A stretch of 38,574 nt of DNA from Actinomycetes bacterium (GCA_021848085.1 JAJZNB010000214.1:1-38574); one strand, 5' to 3'. Numbered from the stretch's first letter, positions 22,144 to 30,936 are shown. Notes: generated from the sequence alone by a model not told the origin. Made by a program: numbers and translations.

Positions 22144-23233
22144 GCGGCCCGCCCTGCGCGTCGTGGACTTCGGGACGGTGAGCCCGCTGCGCTCCCAGAC
22201 CCTGTGGCACGCCGTGGCCTACGGGGTGGGGGCCGGCGCCCCGCCCACCTTGTCCTTCGTGCGGACCCGCAGCCCCTACGTGTCGATCGGCTTCCACCGC
22301 AGCCTCGACGAGCTCGACACCGACCGCTGCGGCCACGCCGGCTGGCCCGTGTACCGGCGCATGGTCGGCGGCGGCCCCGTCTACCTCGATCACGACCAGC
22401 TGTGCTTCCAGCTGACGCTGCCGGCCGCGGCGGTGCCCGCCGACCGCCAGCGGGCCCTGCGCCAGCTGCTCACCCCGGCGGTGGCGGCCTTCCGCGCCGC
22501 CGGGCTCGACGCCCACCTCGACCACGACCTCGAGGTGGTGGTCGGCGACCGCAAGGTGTGCGGCCACGGCGCCGCCCAGATCGGCTCGAGCGTGGTGGTG
22601 GTCGGCAACCTGATCGAGCGCTTCGACCACACCGCCGCCGCCTCGGTGCTGCGCGCCCCCGACGCCGATGAGGCCGGCGAGACCCTGCGCCTCATGCGGC
22701 GCTACGTCGCCTTCGACGGGTCGGGCCCCGATGTCGACGCCGCCGCCTTCGCCGACGCCGCCTGCCGGGCCTACGGCGCCGCGCTCGGCCTCGCCCCCCG
22801 CCCCGGCGCGCTCAGCGCGCTGGAAGCCGCCCAGCTGGTCGGCCTCGACCGGCGCCTGCGCGACCCGGCGTGGACCCGCGGCCGGCCGCGTCTGGCCGGG
22901 CCGGCGGGCACAGCGCCGGTGGGCACAGCGCCGGTGGGCACAGCGCCTACGGGCACAGCGCCGGCGGGCACAGCGCCGGTGTGGAAGGTGAAGGTGCGGG
23001 CCGGGGTGTGGCGGTGCTCGGTGCTCGAGCCCGCCGGCAAGGTGGCTGCTTCGGTGGTGCACGGGCGGGTCCAACGGCTGGTGGTGCAGGCCGACGGCGT
23101 CGACCCGGCGCGGGCCGCCGCGGCCGCCGAAGGGCTCACGGTGGCCGCCGCCGCCGACGCCGCCCGCCGCTGGGGGCCGGCCGGGCCGGCCGTGGCCGGC
23201 GCGCTCCGCCAGATCCAACAGGAGGCTGCATGA
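22136..23233 (+). CDS. Lipoate-protein ligase-like protein 1 with C-terminal accessory domain
   Basis: This 365-residue protein of the BPL/LplA/LipB superfamily is expected to attach lipoate or octanoate to LbpA. Catalytic-fold motifs are YVSIGFHRSLDELD, YRRMVGGGPVYLDHDQLCFQL (RRxxGGG loop) and VVGDRKVCGHGAAQIG with the conserved Lys140. After the catalytic domain come five copies of GTAPV encoded by a 15-nt repeat, then a domain of about 85 residues (VWKVKVRAGVWRCSVLEPAGKVAASVV...) like the LplB or C-terminal domain of LplA. It overlaps shdrC2B2 by 8 nt. It is distinct from the second ligase at 24671, so the operon encodes two. Confidence 0.85.
   Translation: MPERPALRVVDFGTVSPLRSQTLWHAVAYGVGAGAPPTLSFVRTRSPYVSIGFHRSLDELDTDRCGHAGWPVYRRMVGGGPVYLDHDQLCFQLTLPAAAVPADRQRALRQLLTPAVAAFRAAGLDAHLDHDLEVVVGDRKVCGHGAAQIGSSVVVVGNLIERFDHTAAASVLRAPDADEAGETLRLMRRYVAFDGSGPDVDAAAFADAACRAYGAALGLAPRPGALSALEAAQLVGLDRRLRDPAWTRGRPRLAGPAGTAPVGTAPVGTAPTGTAPAGTAPVWKVKVRAGVWRCSVLEPAGKVAASVVHGRVQRLVVQADGVDPARAAAAAEGLTVAAAADAARRWGPAGPAVAGALRQIQQEAA
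22906..22980 (+). repeat. 15-nt in-frame tandem repeat, five copies
   Basis: Five 15-nt units, four nearly identical, encode GTAPV-type pentapeptides that link the catalytic and C-terminal domains of lipoate ligase 1. Confidence 0.88.
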
Positions 23234-23673
23234 TCAGCACCGTCGCCGGTTTCCAGATCCGCCTGGATCTCGCCTACGACCCCGACACCCACCTGTGGGT
23301 GGAGGAGGTCGGCGCCTCGGTCCGGGTCGGGCTCGACCCTCTGGCCGTCGAGTCCAACGGCACCCTGGCCGCCGTGTCGTTCGCCGAGGTCGGCACGGCG
23401 CTGCGGCGCGGCGCCGTCTTCGGCTCGCTCGAGGCGGAGAAGTTCGTCGGCCCGCTGCTGGCCCCCCGGGCGGGCATCTTGGCCGCGGTGAACCCGGCGG
23501 TGCTGGGCCAGCCGTCGCTGGTCCACGCCGACCCCTACGACGCCTGGCTGGCCGTGCTCACCCCGGCCGACCCCAACGACGCCGCCGCCTTGGTGCGCGG
23601 TGCCCAGGCGGTGGAGACCTGGTTCACCCGGGCCGTCCACCACTACCGGCAGCAGGGGGTGCTGGCCGAGTGA
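23230..23673 (+). CDS. lbpA1: Lipoate-binding protein LbpA, first copy
   Basis: This 147-residue GcvH-like protein has its lipoylation site at Lys71 in GSLEAEKFVGPLLAPRAG, in the hairpin turn where GcvH has ESVKA. Flanking strands (HLWVEEVGASVRVGLDPLA, DPYDAWLAVLTPADPND) match the hammerhead fold. The VGP after the lysine is shared with the two other LbpA copies of this operon and separates them from glycine-cleavage GcvH; no gcvT or gcvP is present. LbpA is essential in sHdr sulfur oxidation, where its lipoyl arm is thought to carry sulfur intermediates. AGGAGG lies just upstream of ATG 23230, and the gene overlaps the ligase end. Confidence 0.9.
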   Translation: MISTVAGFQIRLDLAYDPDTHLWVEEVGASVRVGLDPLAVESNGTLAAVSFAEVGTALRRGAVFGSLEAEKFVGPLLAPRAGILAAVNPAVLGQPSLVHADPYDAWLAVLTPADPNDAAALVRGAQAVETWFTRAVHHYRQQGVLAE

Positions 23674-24674
23674 CCACCGTCAGCCACGCCTTCGCCCTGC
23701 GCCAGGCCCAGTTCCCCGACGAGATCGAGTTCTACGCCCCCGGGCTCAAGCGCTGGCAGACCAGCGAGTGGCGACCCCGGCACCCGACCCGCTTCCTGCC
23801 GGTGTCGGTCACCGGCTCGGCCTGCGCCCTGCAGTGCGACCACTGCCAGGCCAAGGTCCTCGACGGCATGATCTCGGTGCGCGCCGGGCAGGACCTGTTC
23901 GACCTGGCCCGCCGCCTGAAGGCCGGCGGCAGCCAGGGCCTGCTGGTGTCGGGAGGCTCCACCCGCACCGGCGGGGTGCCGCTGGCCGGACATCTGCGCC
24001 ACGTGCCGCGCATCCGTCACGAGCTGGGCATGCGGGTGGTCGTCCACTCCGGGGTGGTGACCCCGGCGCTGGCCGAAGCGCTGGCCGACGCCGAGGTCGA
24101 CGCCGTGATGCTCGACATCATCGGCGCCGATGCCACCATCCGCGACGTCTACCACCTCGACCTCACCGTGGCCGACTTCGAGCGCTCCCTGGCCCTGCTG
24201 GCCGGGCGGGGCCTGCGGATCATCCCGCACCTGGTGCTGGGCCTGCACTACGGGCGCTTCCTCGGTGAGCACCACGCCCTCGAGATGGTGGCCCGCCATC
24301 GGGTGTCGACGCTCATCCTGGTGGTGCTGGTGCCGCTGGTCGACACCCCCATGGCCCACCTGGCGCCGCCGGCTGTCGACGAGGTGGTCGGCTTCTTCGA
24401 GCACACCCGGCTGGCCATGCCCACCACCCGCGTCAACCTGGGCTGTGCCCGGCCCATGGGGGCGGCCAAGGTGGAGCTCGACACCGCCGCCGTCGACCTC
24501 GGCCTCAACGGCATCGCCTATCCCGCCGAGGGCATCATCGACTACGCCCGCCGCCGCGGCCTGCAGCCCAAGCTGTTCGAGTGGTGCTGCTCCATGTCGT
24601 GGGCCGGCGCCGAAGGCGCCGGGCTCGCCGAGGTGCGGGTCGGGGGGCCGGTGCCGGTGGAGGCGGCGCCGTGA
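23670..24674 (+). CDS. lipS1: Radical SAM lipoyl synthase component LipS1
   Basis: This 334-residue radical SAM protein starts at a GTG overlapping the lbpA1 stop. The cluster motif is ACALQCDHCQAKVLDG (Cys52, 56, 59; CxxxCxxC). LLVSGGSTRTGGVPL corresponds to the GGE-like SAM-binding region and GLRIIPHLVLGLHYG to a barrel strand. Further cysteines at NLGCARPMG and FEWCCSMSW could hold an auxiliary cluster, which sulfur-inserting synthases need. LipS1 and LipS2 together replace LipA in inserting the two sulfurs into octanoyl groups. The assignment rests on its neighbours (lbpA, two ligases and a second radical SAM gene) and on the known LipS1/LipS2 pairing. Confidence 0.85.
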   Translation: MTTVSHAFALRQAQFPDEIEFYAPGLKRWQTSEWRPRHPTRFLPVSVTGSACALQCDHCQAKVLDGMISVRAGQDLFDLARRLKAGGSQGLLVSGGSTRTGGVPLAGHLRHVPRIRHELGMRVVVHSGVVTPALAEALADAEVDAVMLDIIGADATIRDVYHLDLTVADFERSLALLAGRGLRIIPHLVLGLHYGRFLGEHHALEMVARHRVSTLILVVLVPLVDTPMAHLAPPAVDEVVGFFEHTRLAMPTTRVNLGCARPMGAAKVELDTAAVDLGLNGIAYPAEGIIDYARRRGLQPKLFEWCCSMSWAGAEGAGLAEVRVGGPVPVEAAP

Positions 24675-25780
24675 GCCCCTGGCGGCTGCTTCGCCACCAG
24701 GGGGTCGGCGCCGCCGAAGGCCTGGCCCTCGACGAGGCGCTCGCCGCCGGCTACGGCCGCCACAGCGAGCGGCGACCCCCCACCCTGCGGCTCTACACCT
24801 ACCGCAGCCACTGCGCCCTGGTCGGCCGGTACCAGCATCTGGAGGCCGAGGTCGACCTCGACGCCTGTCGGCGCACCGCCACGCCCGTCAACCGCCGCCC
24901 CACCGGCGGCGGCGCCATCGTCATGGGTGCCGGCCAGCTGGGGGTGGCCCTGGCCACCGCCGCTCCCGCCGCCCAGCGGCCCCGGCAGCTGCTGGAAGGC
25001 TTCGCCGGCGGGCTGATCGCCGGGCTGGCCCGCCTCGGCGTCACCGCCGGCTTCCGGGGCAAGAACGACCTCGAGGTCGACGGCCGCAAGATCGCCGGGC
25101 TCGGCCTGGCCCTCGACGGCTCCGGCGGCCTGCTGCTGCACGCCTCGGTGCTCGCCGACCTCGACGTGGCGTTCATGCTGCAGGTGCTGCGCATCCCCGC
25201 CGCCAAGCTCGGCGGGCACGCCGTGGCGTCGGTGGAAGAGCGCATCACCACCGTCACCGGTCAGACCGGCCAGCGCTGGGACGGTCAGCGCCTGGCCGGC
25301 GTCGTCGCCGCCGGGTTCGCCGAGGCTCTGGGGGTGGAGCTGGCCCTCGACCGGCCCACCGCCGACGAGCAGCGGCGCGCCGCCGCCTTGGTGACCGAGC
25401 GCTACGCCAACCCAACCTGGTGGCACGAGCACAGCCCCCGCCCCGAGGCCACCACCGACGCCGAGCTGCGCCTGCCGGTGGGGCTGGTCCGCCTGTACCT
25501 GGCACTGAGCGGCGACACCATCAAGAGCCTGCTGTTCACCGGTGACTTCACCACCGTGCCCGGCCCGCTGGTGGCCCTCGAGGAGGCGCTGCGCTGGAAG
25601 CGCCTGGAGCGGGCCGTGGTCGAGCCGGCTGTGGCCGCCTGCCTGGCCGGCCACCCCGAGCTCGGGCCGCCCGATGCGGTGGCCGAGGCCGTGCTGTCCG
25701 CCGGCACCCGACGAACCGCCACCGCCGCCCCCCAGCGGCACGGGTCGTGCTACTTCCCGGAGGTCCTCACCCCGTCATGA
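24671..25780 (+). CDS. Lipoate-protein ligase-like protein 2, sLpl(AB)-like
   Basis: This 369-residue lipoate ligase lies between the two lipS genes. Motifs are GLALDEALAAGYG at the N-terminus, YRSHCALVGRYQHLEAEVDLDAC, NRRPTGGGAIVMGAGQLGVAL, and NDLEVDGRKIAGLGLALDGSGGLLLHASVL with the acyl-adenylate lysine at Lys140. KLGGHAVASVEERITTVT follows. The C-terminal 100 residues (LRLPVGLVRLYLALSGDTIKSLLFTGDF...) look like the LplB/accessory domain, giving the AB arrangement described for the sHdr-linked ligase that loads octanoate or lipoate on LbpA. The GTG start overlaps lipS1. Compared with ligase 1 it has the GGGAIxxG loop, so the two are not recent duplicates. Confidence 0.88.
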   Translation: MSPWRLLRHQGVGAAEGLALDEALAAGYGRHSERRPPTLRLYTYRSHCALVGRYQHLEAEVDLDACRRTATPVNRRPTGGGAIVMGAGQLGVALATAAPAAQRPRQLLEGFAGGLIAGLARLGVTAGFRGKNDLEVDGRKIAGLGLALDGSGGLLLHASVLADLDVAFMLQVLRIPAAKLGGHAVASVEERITTVTGQTGQRWDGQRLAGVVAAGFAEALGVELALDRPTADEQRRAAALVTERYANPTWWHEHSPRPEATTDAELRLPVGLVRLYLALSGDTIKSLLFTGDFTTVPGPLVALEEALRWKRLERAVVEPAVAACLAGHPELGPPDAVAEAVLSAGTRRTATAAPQRHGSCYFPEVLTPS

Positions 25781-26886
25781 CCACTCCCACCACCACCACC
25801 ACCGGCCGGCGGCTGCCGGTGCACGGCGAGCGCCCGGCCAGCCCCGACTGGGTGCGGATCTCCGGGGCCAGCGCCATCGCCCTCCGCTTGCGCTCCGGGC
25901 GCTTCAGCCGGCCGTTCCCCTTCGGCGGGATCAACCTGCTGCTGGCCTACGACGACGGCTGCCGGTCGGACTGCTCGTACTGCGGCCTGGCCCGCACCCG
26001 CCCCGGCGCCTACCGCGACAAGTCCTTCATCCGAGTCGAGTGGCCCCTGGTGCGCACCGACGACCTGGTGGAGCGCATGGCCGCCCACGCCGACACCCTG
26101 ACCCGGCTGTGCATCTCGATGGTCACCCACCCCTTCGCCTACCGCGACACCTGCGACATCACCGGGCGCATCCGGGCCCGGGTCGACACCCCGCTGTCGA
26201 TCCTGGTCGCCCCCCCGACCCTCAACCGGCGGCGGATCGAGCAGCTGCACGCCCTGGGCGCCGACATGATCGGCGTCGGCCTCGACGCCGCCACCGAACA
26301 GCTGTTCCGCACCCATCGCCGCGACGTCCCCGCCGGCGGCGCCGGGCTCAGCTGGGACCGGTACTGGGCCGTGGTGGCCGACGCCCGCGACGTGTTCGGG
26401 GCGTGGAAGGTCAACTGCCACGTGCTGGTCGGTCTGGGCGAGAGCGACGCCGACCTGGTCGACCTGTTCACCCGCCTGCGTGACCAGCAGGTGTTCTCCT
26501 ACCTGTTCTGCTTCAACCCCGAACCCGACTCGCGCCTGGGTCAGCAGCCCAAGGCGCCGCTGCGGCGCTGGCGGCGGATCCAGCTGGTGAAGCACCTCAT
26601 CGAGAGCGAGGGGCTCGACCCCGGCCAGCTCGACTTCGACGGCGCCGGCAACCTGACCCATCTGCGTGCCGCGCCGGGCCTGGTCGACACCGCCGTCGGC
26701 AGCGGCATCCCGTTTCTGACCAACGGCTGCCCCGGCGAGCACGGCGAGCCGGGCTGCACCCGCCCCTACGGCTCGTACCGACCCAGCGAACCGTTTCGCG
26801 ACTTCCCGTTCCAACCGACCGACTCCGACCTGCGCCAGGTCCGCGGCGAGCTGGCGCTCCACCAGATCCTCGAGAAGGCGTGGTGA
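25777..26886 (+). CDS. lipS2: Radical SAM lipoyl synthase component LipS2
   Basis: This 369-residue radical SAM protein overlaps the previous gene by 4 nt (ATGA). The cluster motif is DGCRSDCSYCGLART (Cys62, 66, 69). GADMIGVGLDAATEQLF and VNCHVLVGLGESDADLVDLFTRLRD are typical SAM-barrel elements, while LFCFNPEPDSRLG and PKAPLRRWRRIQLVKHLI are seen in lipoyl/biotin-synthase-like enzymes. A C-terminal NGCPGEHGEPGCTRPYGSYRPSEPFRDFPF supplies two cysteines that may hold an auxiliary cluster. It is expected to act with LipS1 to convert octanoyl-LbpA to lipoyl-LbpA. The N-terminus has a run of threonines before the fold. Confidence 0.86.
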   Translation: MTTPTTTTTGRRLPVHGERPASPDWVRISGASAIALRLRSGRFSRPFPFGGINLLLAYDDGCRSDCSYCGLARTRPGAYRDKSFIRVEWPLVRTDDLVERMAAHADTLTRLCISMVTHPFAYRDTCDITGRIRARVDTPLSILVAPPTLNRRRIEQLHALGADMIGVGLDAATEQLFRTHRRDVPAGGAGLSWDRYWAVVADARDVFGAWKVNCHVLVGLGESDADLVDLFTRLRDQQVFSYLFCFNPEPDSRLGQQPKAPLRRWRRIQLVKHLIESEGLDPGQLDFDGAGNLTHLRAAPGLVDTAVGSGIPFLTNGCPGEHGEPGCTRPYGSYRPSEPFRDFPFQPTDSDLRQVRGELALHQILEKAW

Positions 26887-27674
26887 TCCCCGTGCGCATC
26901 ATCGTCGTGGTGAAGCAGCTGCCCGATCTCGTCGAGGAGCTCGAGCTCGACGACGACGGCACCGACGTCGACCGTGAGCTCCTCAGCTTCGTCGCCAACG
27001 AGTGGGACGAGCAGGCCCTCGAAGAGGCGCTGCTGGTGAAGGAGACCGTCGGTGCCGAGGTGGTGGTCGTCGGCCTCGACGAGCCCGACATCGACCAGAC
27101 GCTGTACACGGCCGTGGCTCGCGGCGCCGACGCCGTGGTGAAGCTGACCGGCATCCCCCAGGGCTGGCTGTCCACCCATGCCCGCGCCGACATCCTGGCC
27201 GGCTGGCTGGCCGATCAGCCCTTCGACCTGATCGTCACCGGGGTGCAGGCCGCCGACGACCTCGACGGGCAGCTGGCCGGGCTGCTGGCCGCCCGGCTGC
27301 AGCTGCCGCACGCCGCCGTGGTGGTGGCCATGGAGGTCAAAGACGGGATGCTCAGCGTCTCCCAGGAGCTCGGCGGCGGCGCCGTAGCCGAGTCCGACAT
27401 CCGCCTGCCAGCCGTCATCGGCATGCAGACCGCTCGCCAGGCGCCGCGCTACGCGCCGATCAGCCGGATCCGCCAGGCCATGCAGGCCGGCGGCATCGTC
27501 GAGACCCCCGCCGCCGCCGCTGGCGGCGCCGCGCCGTGGCCCGAGGGGATGACCATCCGACGGCTCTACCCCCCTGAGACGTCGGCCCACGCCGAGATGC
27601 TCGAAGGCGACGCCGGCGCCGTCGCCGAGCGCATCGTGGAGCTGCTCCGGGCCCGGGGCCTGGTCAAGCGATAG
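26883..27674 (+). CDS. etfB: Electron transfer flavoprotein beta subunit
   Basis: This EtfB of about 263 residues opens RIIVVVKQLPDLVEELELDDDG, followed by FVANEWDEQALEEALLVKE and GADAVVKLTG, standard family elements. The nucleotide-binding region reads DLIVTGVQAADDLDGQLAGLLAARLQLPHAAVV. The loop QAADDLDGQLAG lacks the usual threonine of the canonical DDDT segment, so AMP or flavin binding may differ. PRYAPISRIRQAM precedes a C-terminal segment that would wrap around EtfA. GTG 26883 overlaps the lipS2 stop; GTG 26880 and 26892 are alternatives. No acyl-CoA dehydrogenase is nearby, so the partner is probably in the sHdr/LbpA system. Confidence 0.9.
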   Translation: MIPVRIIVVVKQLPDLVEELELDDDGTDVDRELLSFVANEWDEQALEEALLVKETVGAEVVVVGLDEPDIDQTLYTAVARGADAVVKLTGIPQGWLSTHARADILAGWLADQPFDLIVTGVQAADDLDGQLAGLLAARLQLPHAAVVVAMEVKDGMLSVSQELGGGAVAESDIRLPAVIGMQTARQAPRYAPISRIRQAMQAGGIVETPAAAAGGAAPWPEGMTIRRLYPPETSAHAEMLEGDAGAVAERIVELLRARGLVKR

Positions 27675-27682
27675 GAGGATCG

Positions 27683-28639
27683 ATGGCTGACGACGTGCTG
27701 GTGCTCGCCGAGCACACCGACGGGGTCCTGTCGGACCTCACCTTCGAGCTGATCGGCCAGGCTCGCCGGATGGCCGACGCCTTCGGCGGGCAGGTCCGGG
27801 TGGCGTTGCTGGGCGCACCGGAGCTGGCCGACCAGCTCGGCGCGGCCGACGTGGTCCACCTGGCCGAGCACCCCGCCTTGGGCGGCTACCTGCCCGAGGC
27901 CTACGAGCGGGCCCTGACCCAGCTGCTGGGCGAGGTGCAGCCCCGTCTGCTGCTGCTGGGCACCTCCACCGCCGGCATGGATCTCGGTGCCGCCGTGGCC
28001 GTCGCCTGGCAGGCGCCGCTGGCCTCCTACGTCGTCGCCCTCGAGGCCGAGGGCGACACGGTGGTGGCCACCGCCCAGATCTACGCCGGCAAGCTGATGG
28101 CCGAGGTGGCGCTCGACGGGCCGCGGGCGGTGTGCACCGTGATCGGCGGCTCGTTCCCCGCCGACGCCGGGCGCGCCGAGGGACGGCCGACGCTGACGCC
28201 GCTGGCCGTCACCGGCCTCGACGACCTGCGCAGCACCTTCGGGCAGCTTCGCCTGCCCGACGCCTCGGGTCTCGACATCACCGCCGCCGACCTGCTGGTG
28301 TCGGTGGGCCGCGGCATCGGCAGCCAGGACAACCTCGAGGTGGTCCAGGAGCTGGCCGACACGCTCGGCGTGCCGCTGTCCGCCTCGCGGCCCATCATCG
28401 ACCAGGGCTGGCTCCCCAAGCCGCACCAGGTTGGCAAGTCGGGCAAGAAGGTGAAGCCCAAGGCCTACCTGTCGTTCGGCATCTCCGGCGCACCCGAGCA
28501 CCTCGAAGGCATGCGCGGCGCCGAGCTGATCATCGCCTGCAACACCGACCGGCGCGCCCCGATCTTCGACGTGGCCCACTACGGCACCACCGTCGACCTG
28601 TTCGACCTGGTACCCGAGCTGGTCGACCGGCTGGGCTGA
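27683..28639 (+). CDS. etfA: Electron transfer flavoprotein alpha subunit
   Basis: This 318-residue EtfA has the C-terminal FAD domain intact: LVSVGRGIGSQDNLEVVQELADTLG, LSASRPIIDQGWLPKPHQVGKSG, KAYLSFGISGAPEHLEGM and IIACNTDRRAPIFDVAHYGTTVDLFDLVPEL. The N-terminal domain begins VLVLAEHTDGVLSDLTFELIGQA. GGAGG sits 5 nt before ATG 27683 and the gene follows etfB by 8 nt. The two should form a heterodimer that passes electrons to a membrane Etf:quinone oxidoreductase, and the next gene fits that role. No N-terminal ferredoxin domain is present. Confidence 0.93.
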   Translation: MADDVLVLAEHTDGVLSDLTFELIGQARRMADAFGGQVRVALLGAPELADQLGAADVVHLAEHPALGGYLPEAYERALTQLLGEVQPRLLLLGTSTAGMDLGAAVAVAWQAPLASYVVALEAEGDTVVATAQIYAGKLMAEVALDGPRAVCTVIGGSFPADAGRAEGRPTLTPLAVTGLDDLRSTFGQLRLPDASGLDITAADLLVSVGRGIGSQDNLEVVQELADTLGVPLSASRPIIDQGWLPKPHQVGKSGKKVKPKAYLSFGISGAPEHLEGMRGAELIIACNTDRRAPIFDVAHYGTTVDLFDLVPELVDRLG

Positions 28640-28674
28640 ACGGCGGTGGTCGGGGCGCAACCAGGGAGGCGACG

Positions 28675-30936
28675 GTGACGGCCGTGGTGGTCACCCGCCA
28701 CATCTTCGGCGGGATGGGACCGGCCCAGATCGCCGTGTTCTATCTGCTGGCCGTGGCGGCCATCGCCGTCTTCGCCGTCGGCTGGGGACGGCGGGTGGCC
28801 AAGTACCGTGCCGGGCGCCCCTCGCCTCGACCGTGGCTGCGGCGCTCGGGCGCCGGCATCCCCGGGGTGACCGCCCGCCCCGGCACGGTCCGGTCGCTGG
28901 GCACCGTCCTCACCAACCGCACCGTCAGGCGACGCAAGCCGGTGGTGGGCCTCGCCCACCTGCTGGTGCTGTGGGGCTTTCTGGGGCTGCTGCTGGCCAC
29001 CACCATCGTCGGCGTCGACTACGACGTCTACGGCCACCTGATCACCGGCGTGGTGCTGGGCCACCAGCGGTCGTTCCTGACCGGCGTCTTCTACGAGACG
29101 TTCAACGCCGTGTTCAACACCGCCGGGGTGGCTCTGCTCATCGGCACGGTGGTGCTCACCGTCCGGCGGTTGCGGCGGGCCGAGCCGCAGCTGGCCTACA
29201 CCCGCGTCGACCGCGACCGTCGCGACTACTCGCGAGCTGCGCTCGTCGCCGGGGACCACCTGTTCCTCAGCCTGCTGCTGGCCCTGGTGGTCACCGGGTT
29301 CGTCGTCCAAGGGGTGCGCATCGTCGGCGCCGGGTTCCCCGGCTTCGAACGCTTCACCTGGATGGGCTGGCTGGTGGCCAAGGCGCTGTCGGGCCTGGGG
29401 CTCGGCGCCGGCGCGGCCCGGACGCTGCACGGCTACGTGTGGTGGCTGCACGCCGCTTTGGCCCTGGGCTTCGTGGCCTCGATCCCCTTCACCAAGGCCA
29501 GGCACATGCTGTCGTCGCCGGCCAACCTGGTGGCCGCCGACCCCGCCCCCACCCGCCGCCTGCCGCCGGTCAGCGGCGACCACGTCGGCTACGCCAGCCT
29601 GGCCGACTTCACCTGGAAGGAGCTGCTCGACTTCGACGCCTGCACCCGGTGCGGCCGCTGCCATCAGGTCTGCCCGGCCCGCACCGCCGGAGCCGCCTTG
29701 TCGCCGCGCGACCTGATCCTCGACCTGCGCCAGTGGGTCGACCGGCAAAAGCAGCTTCCGGCGCTGCTCGACGGCGAGATCCGCACCGACGGCACCGGGC
29801 CGCTGGCCGATCCACCGGCCGAACCGGCCGGCGACGTCATCGCCGAGCGCACCTTGTGGGCCTGCACCACCTGCATGGCCTGCGTCGAGGTCTGCCCGGT
29901 GGGGGTGGAGCACGTCCCCACCATCGTGCAGCTGCGCCGACGCCTGGTGGACCAGGGCCGCATGGAGCCGACCCTGCAGAGCGCGCTGCAGAACCTGGCC
30001 CAGCAGGGCAATTCGTTCGGGAAGTCGGCCCGCATGCGGGCCCGGTGGACCAAGGCCCTCGACTTCCCGGTCAAAGACGCCCGCAAGGAGCCGGTGCAGC
30101 TGCTGTGGTTCGTCGGCGACCACGCCTCCTACGACGAGCGGATGCAGACCCTGTCGCAGACCCTGGCCCGGGTGCTGCACCGGGCCGGGGTCGACTTCGG
30201 CCTGCTCTACGACGACGAGCGCAACGCCGGCAACGACGTCCGACGGGTGGGGGAAGAGGGGCTGTTCGAGCTGCTGGCCGAGCACAACATCGCCGCCTTG
30301 GGCCGGGCCGAGTTCACCGAGATCTTCACCACCGACCCCCACAGCTTCAACACGCTGCGCAACGAGTACCCCACCTTGGGCCTCAAGGCCACCGTCCGCC
30401 ACTACAGCCAGGTGCTGGCCGACCTGCTCAAAGCCGGCCGCCTGCCGGTGCGACCCCTCGGCCTGCGGGTCACCTACCACGACCCGTGCTATCTGGCCCG
30501 CTACAACAAGGTCACCGAGGCGCCGCGGCGGGTCCTGGCCGCCTTGGGCTGCGAGCTGGTCGAGATGCCCCGCAACCGCGACAACACCTTCTGCTGCGGC
30601 GCCGGCGGCGGCCGGATCTGGATGGACGACTCGCACCTGACCGAGCGTCCCAGCGAGAACCGCATCACCGAGGCCGCCGCCTTGGGGGTGGAGCGCTTCG
30701 TGGTGGCCTGCCCCAAGGACTTCGCCATGTACTCCGACGCGGCCAAGACCACCGGCCACGACGGCGACCTGCTGGTGTGCGACCTGGTGCAGCTGGTGGA
30801 GCTGGCCCTCACCGAGCCGGTGCCGGCCGGGGTCGGGACTGGCACCTCCGAGCCGGCTGGCACCTCCGAGCCGGCTGGCACCTCCGAGCCGGCGGGGACC
30901 GACGGCGCCGGGCGCGTCCCGGCCGGCGGGGGGTGA
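28675..30936 (+). CDS. etfD: Membrane b-heme/Fe-S protein, Etf:menaquinone oxidoreductase-like (EtfD/HdrD-NarI fusion)
   Basis: This 753-residue protein fuses a NarI/HdrE-like membrane domain to an HdrD-like iron-sulfur domain. About six hydrophobic helices lie in residues 10-275, with histidines in PVVGLAHLLVLWGF, AGDHLFLSLLLAL and RTLHGYVWWLHAALALGF suited to b-type hemes. The cytoplasmic part holds CTRCGRCHQVCP and CTTCMACVEVCP clusters and a CCG site (HDPCYLARYNKV, NTFCCGAGGGRIWM, VACPKDF). Its first CCG half is cysteine-free, as in shdrC2B2. Proteins of this build beside etfBA, such as EtfD of mycobacteria, oxidise Etf and reduce menaquinone. AGGGAGG precedes GTG 28675. The tail carries GTSEPA repeats. 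Confidence 0.88.
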   Translation: MTAVVVTRHIFGGMGPAQIAVFYLLAVAAIAVFAVGWGRRVAKYRAGRPSPRPWLRRSGAGIPGVTARPGTVRSLGTVLTNRTVRRRKPVVGLAHLLVLWGFLGLLLATTIVGVDYDVYGHLITGVVLGHQRSFLTGVFYETFNAVFNTAGVALLIGTVVLTVRRLRRAEPQLAYTRVDRDRRDYSRAALVAGDHLFLSLLLALVVTGFVVQGVRIVGAGFPGFERFTWMGWLVAKALSGLGLGAGAARTLHGYVWWLHAALALGFVASIPFTKARHMLSSPANLVAADPAPTRRLPPVSGDHVGYASLADFTWKELLDFDACTRCGRCHQVCPARTAGAALSPRDLILDLRQWVDRQKQLPALLDGEIRTDGTGPLADPPAEPAGDVIAERTLWACTTCMACVEVCPVGVEHVPTIVQLRRRLVDQGRMEPTLQSALQNLAQQGNSFGKSARMRARWTKALDFPVKDARKEPVQLLWFVGDHASYDERMQTLSQTLARVLHRAGVDFGLLYDDERNAGNDVRRVGEEGLFELLAEHNIAALGRAEFTEIFTTDPHSFNTLRNEYPTLGLKATVRHYSQVLADLLKAGRLPVRPLGLRVTYHDPCYLARYNKVTEAPRRVLAALGCELVEMPRNRDNTFCCGAGGGRIWMDDSHLTERPSENRITEAAALGVERFVVACPKDFAMYSDAAKTTGHDGDLLVCDLVQLVELALTEPVPAGVGTGTSEPAGTSEPAGTSEPAGTDGAGRVPAGGG
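30841..30894 (+). repeat. 18-nt in-frame tandem repeat, three copies
   Basis: Three 18-nt units, identical except for the last base, encode GTSEPA in the C-terminal tail of the EtfD-like protein. Confidence 0.9.
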
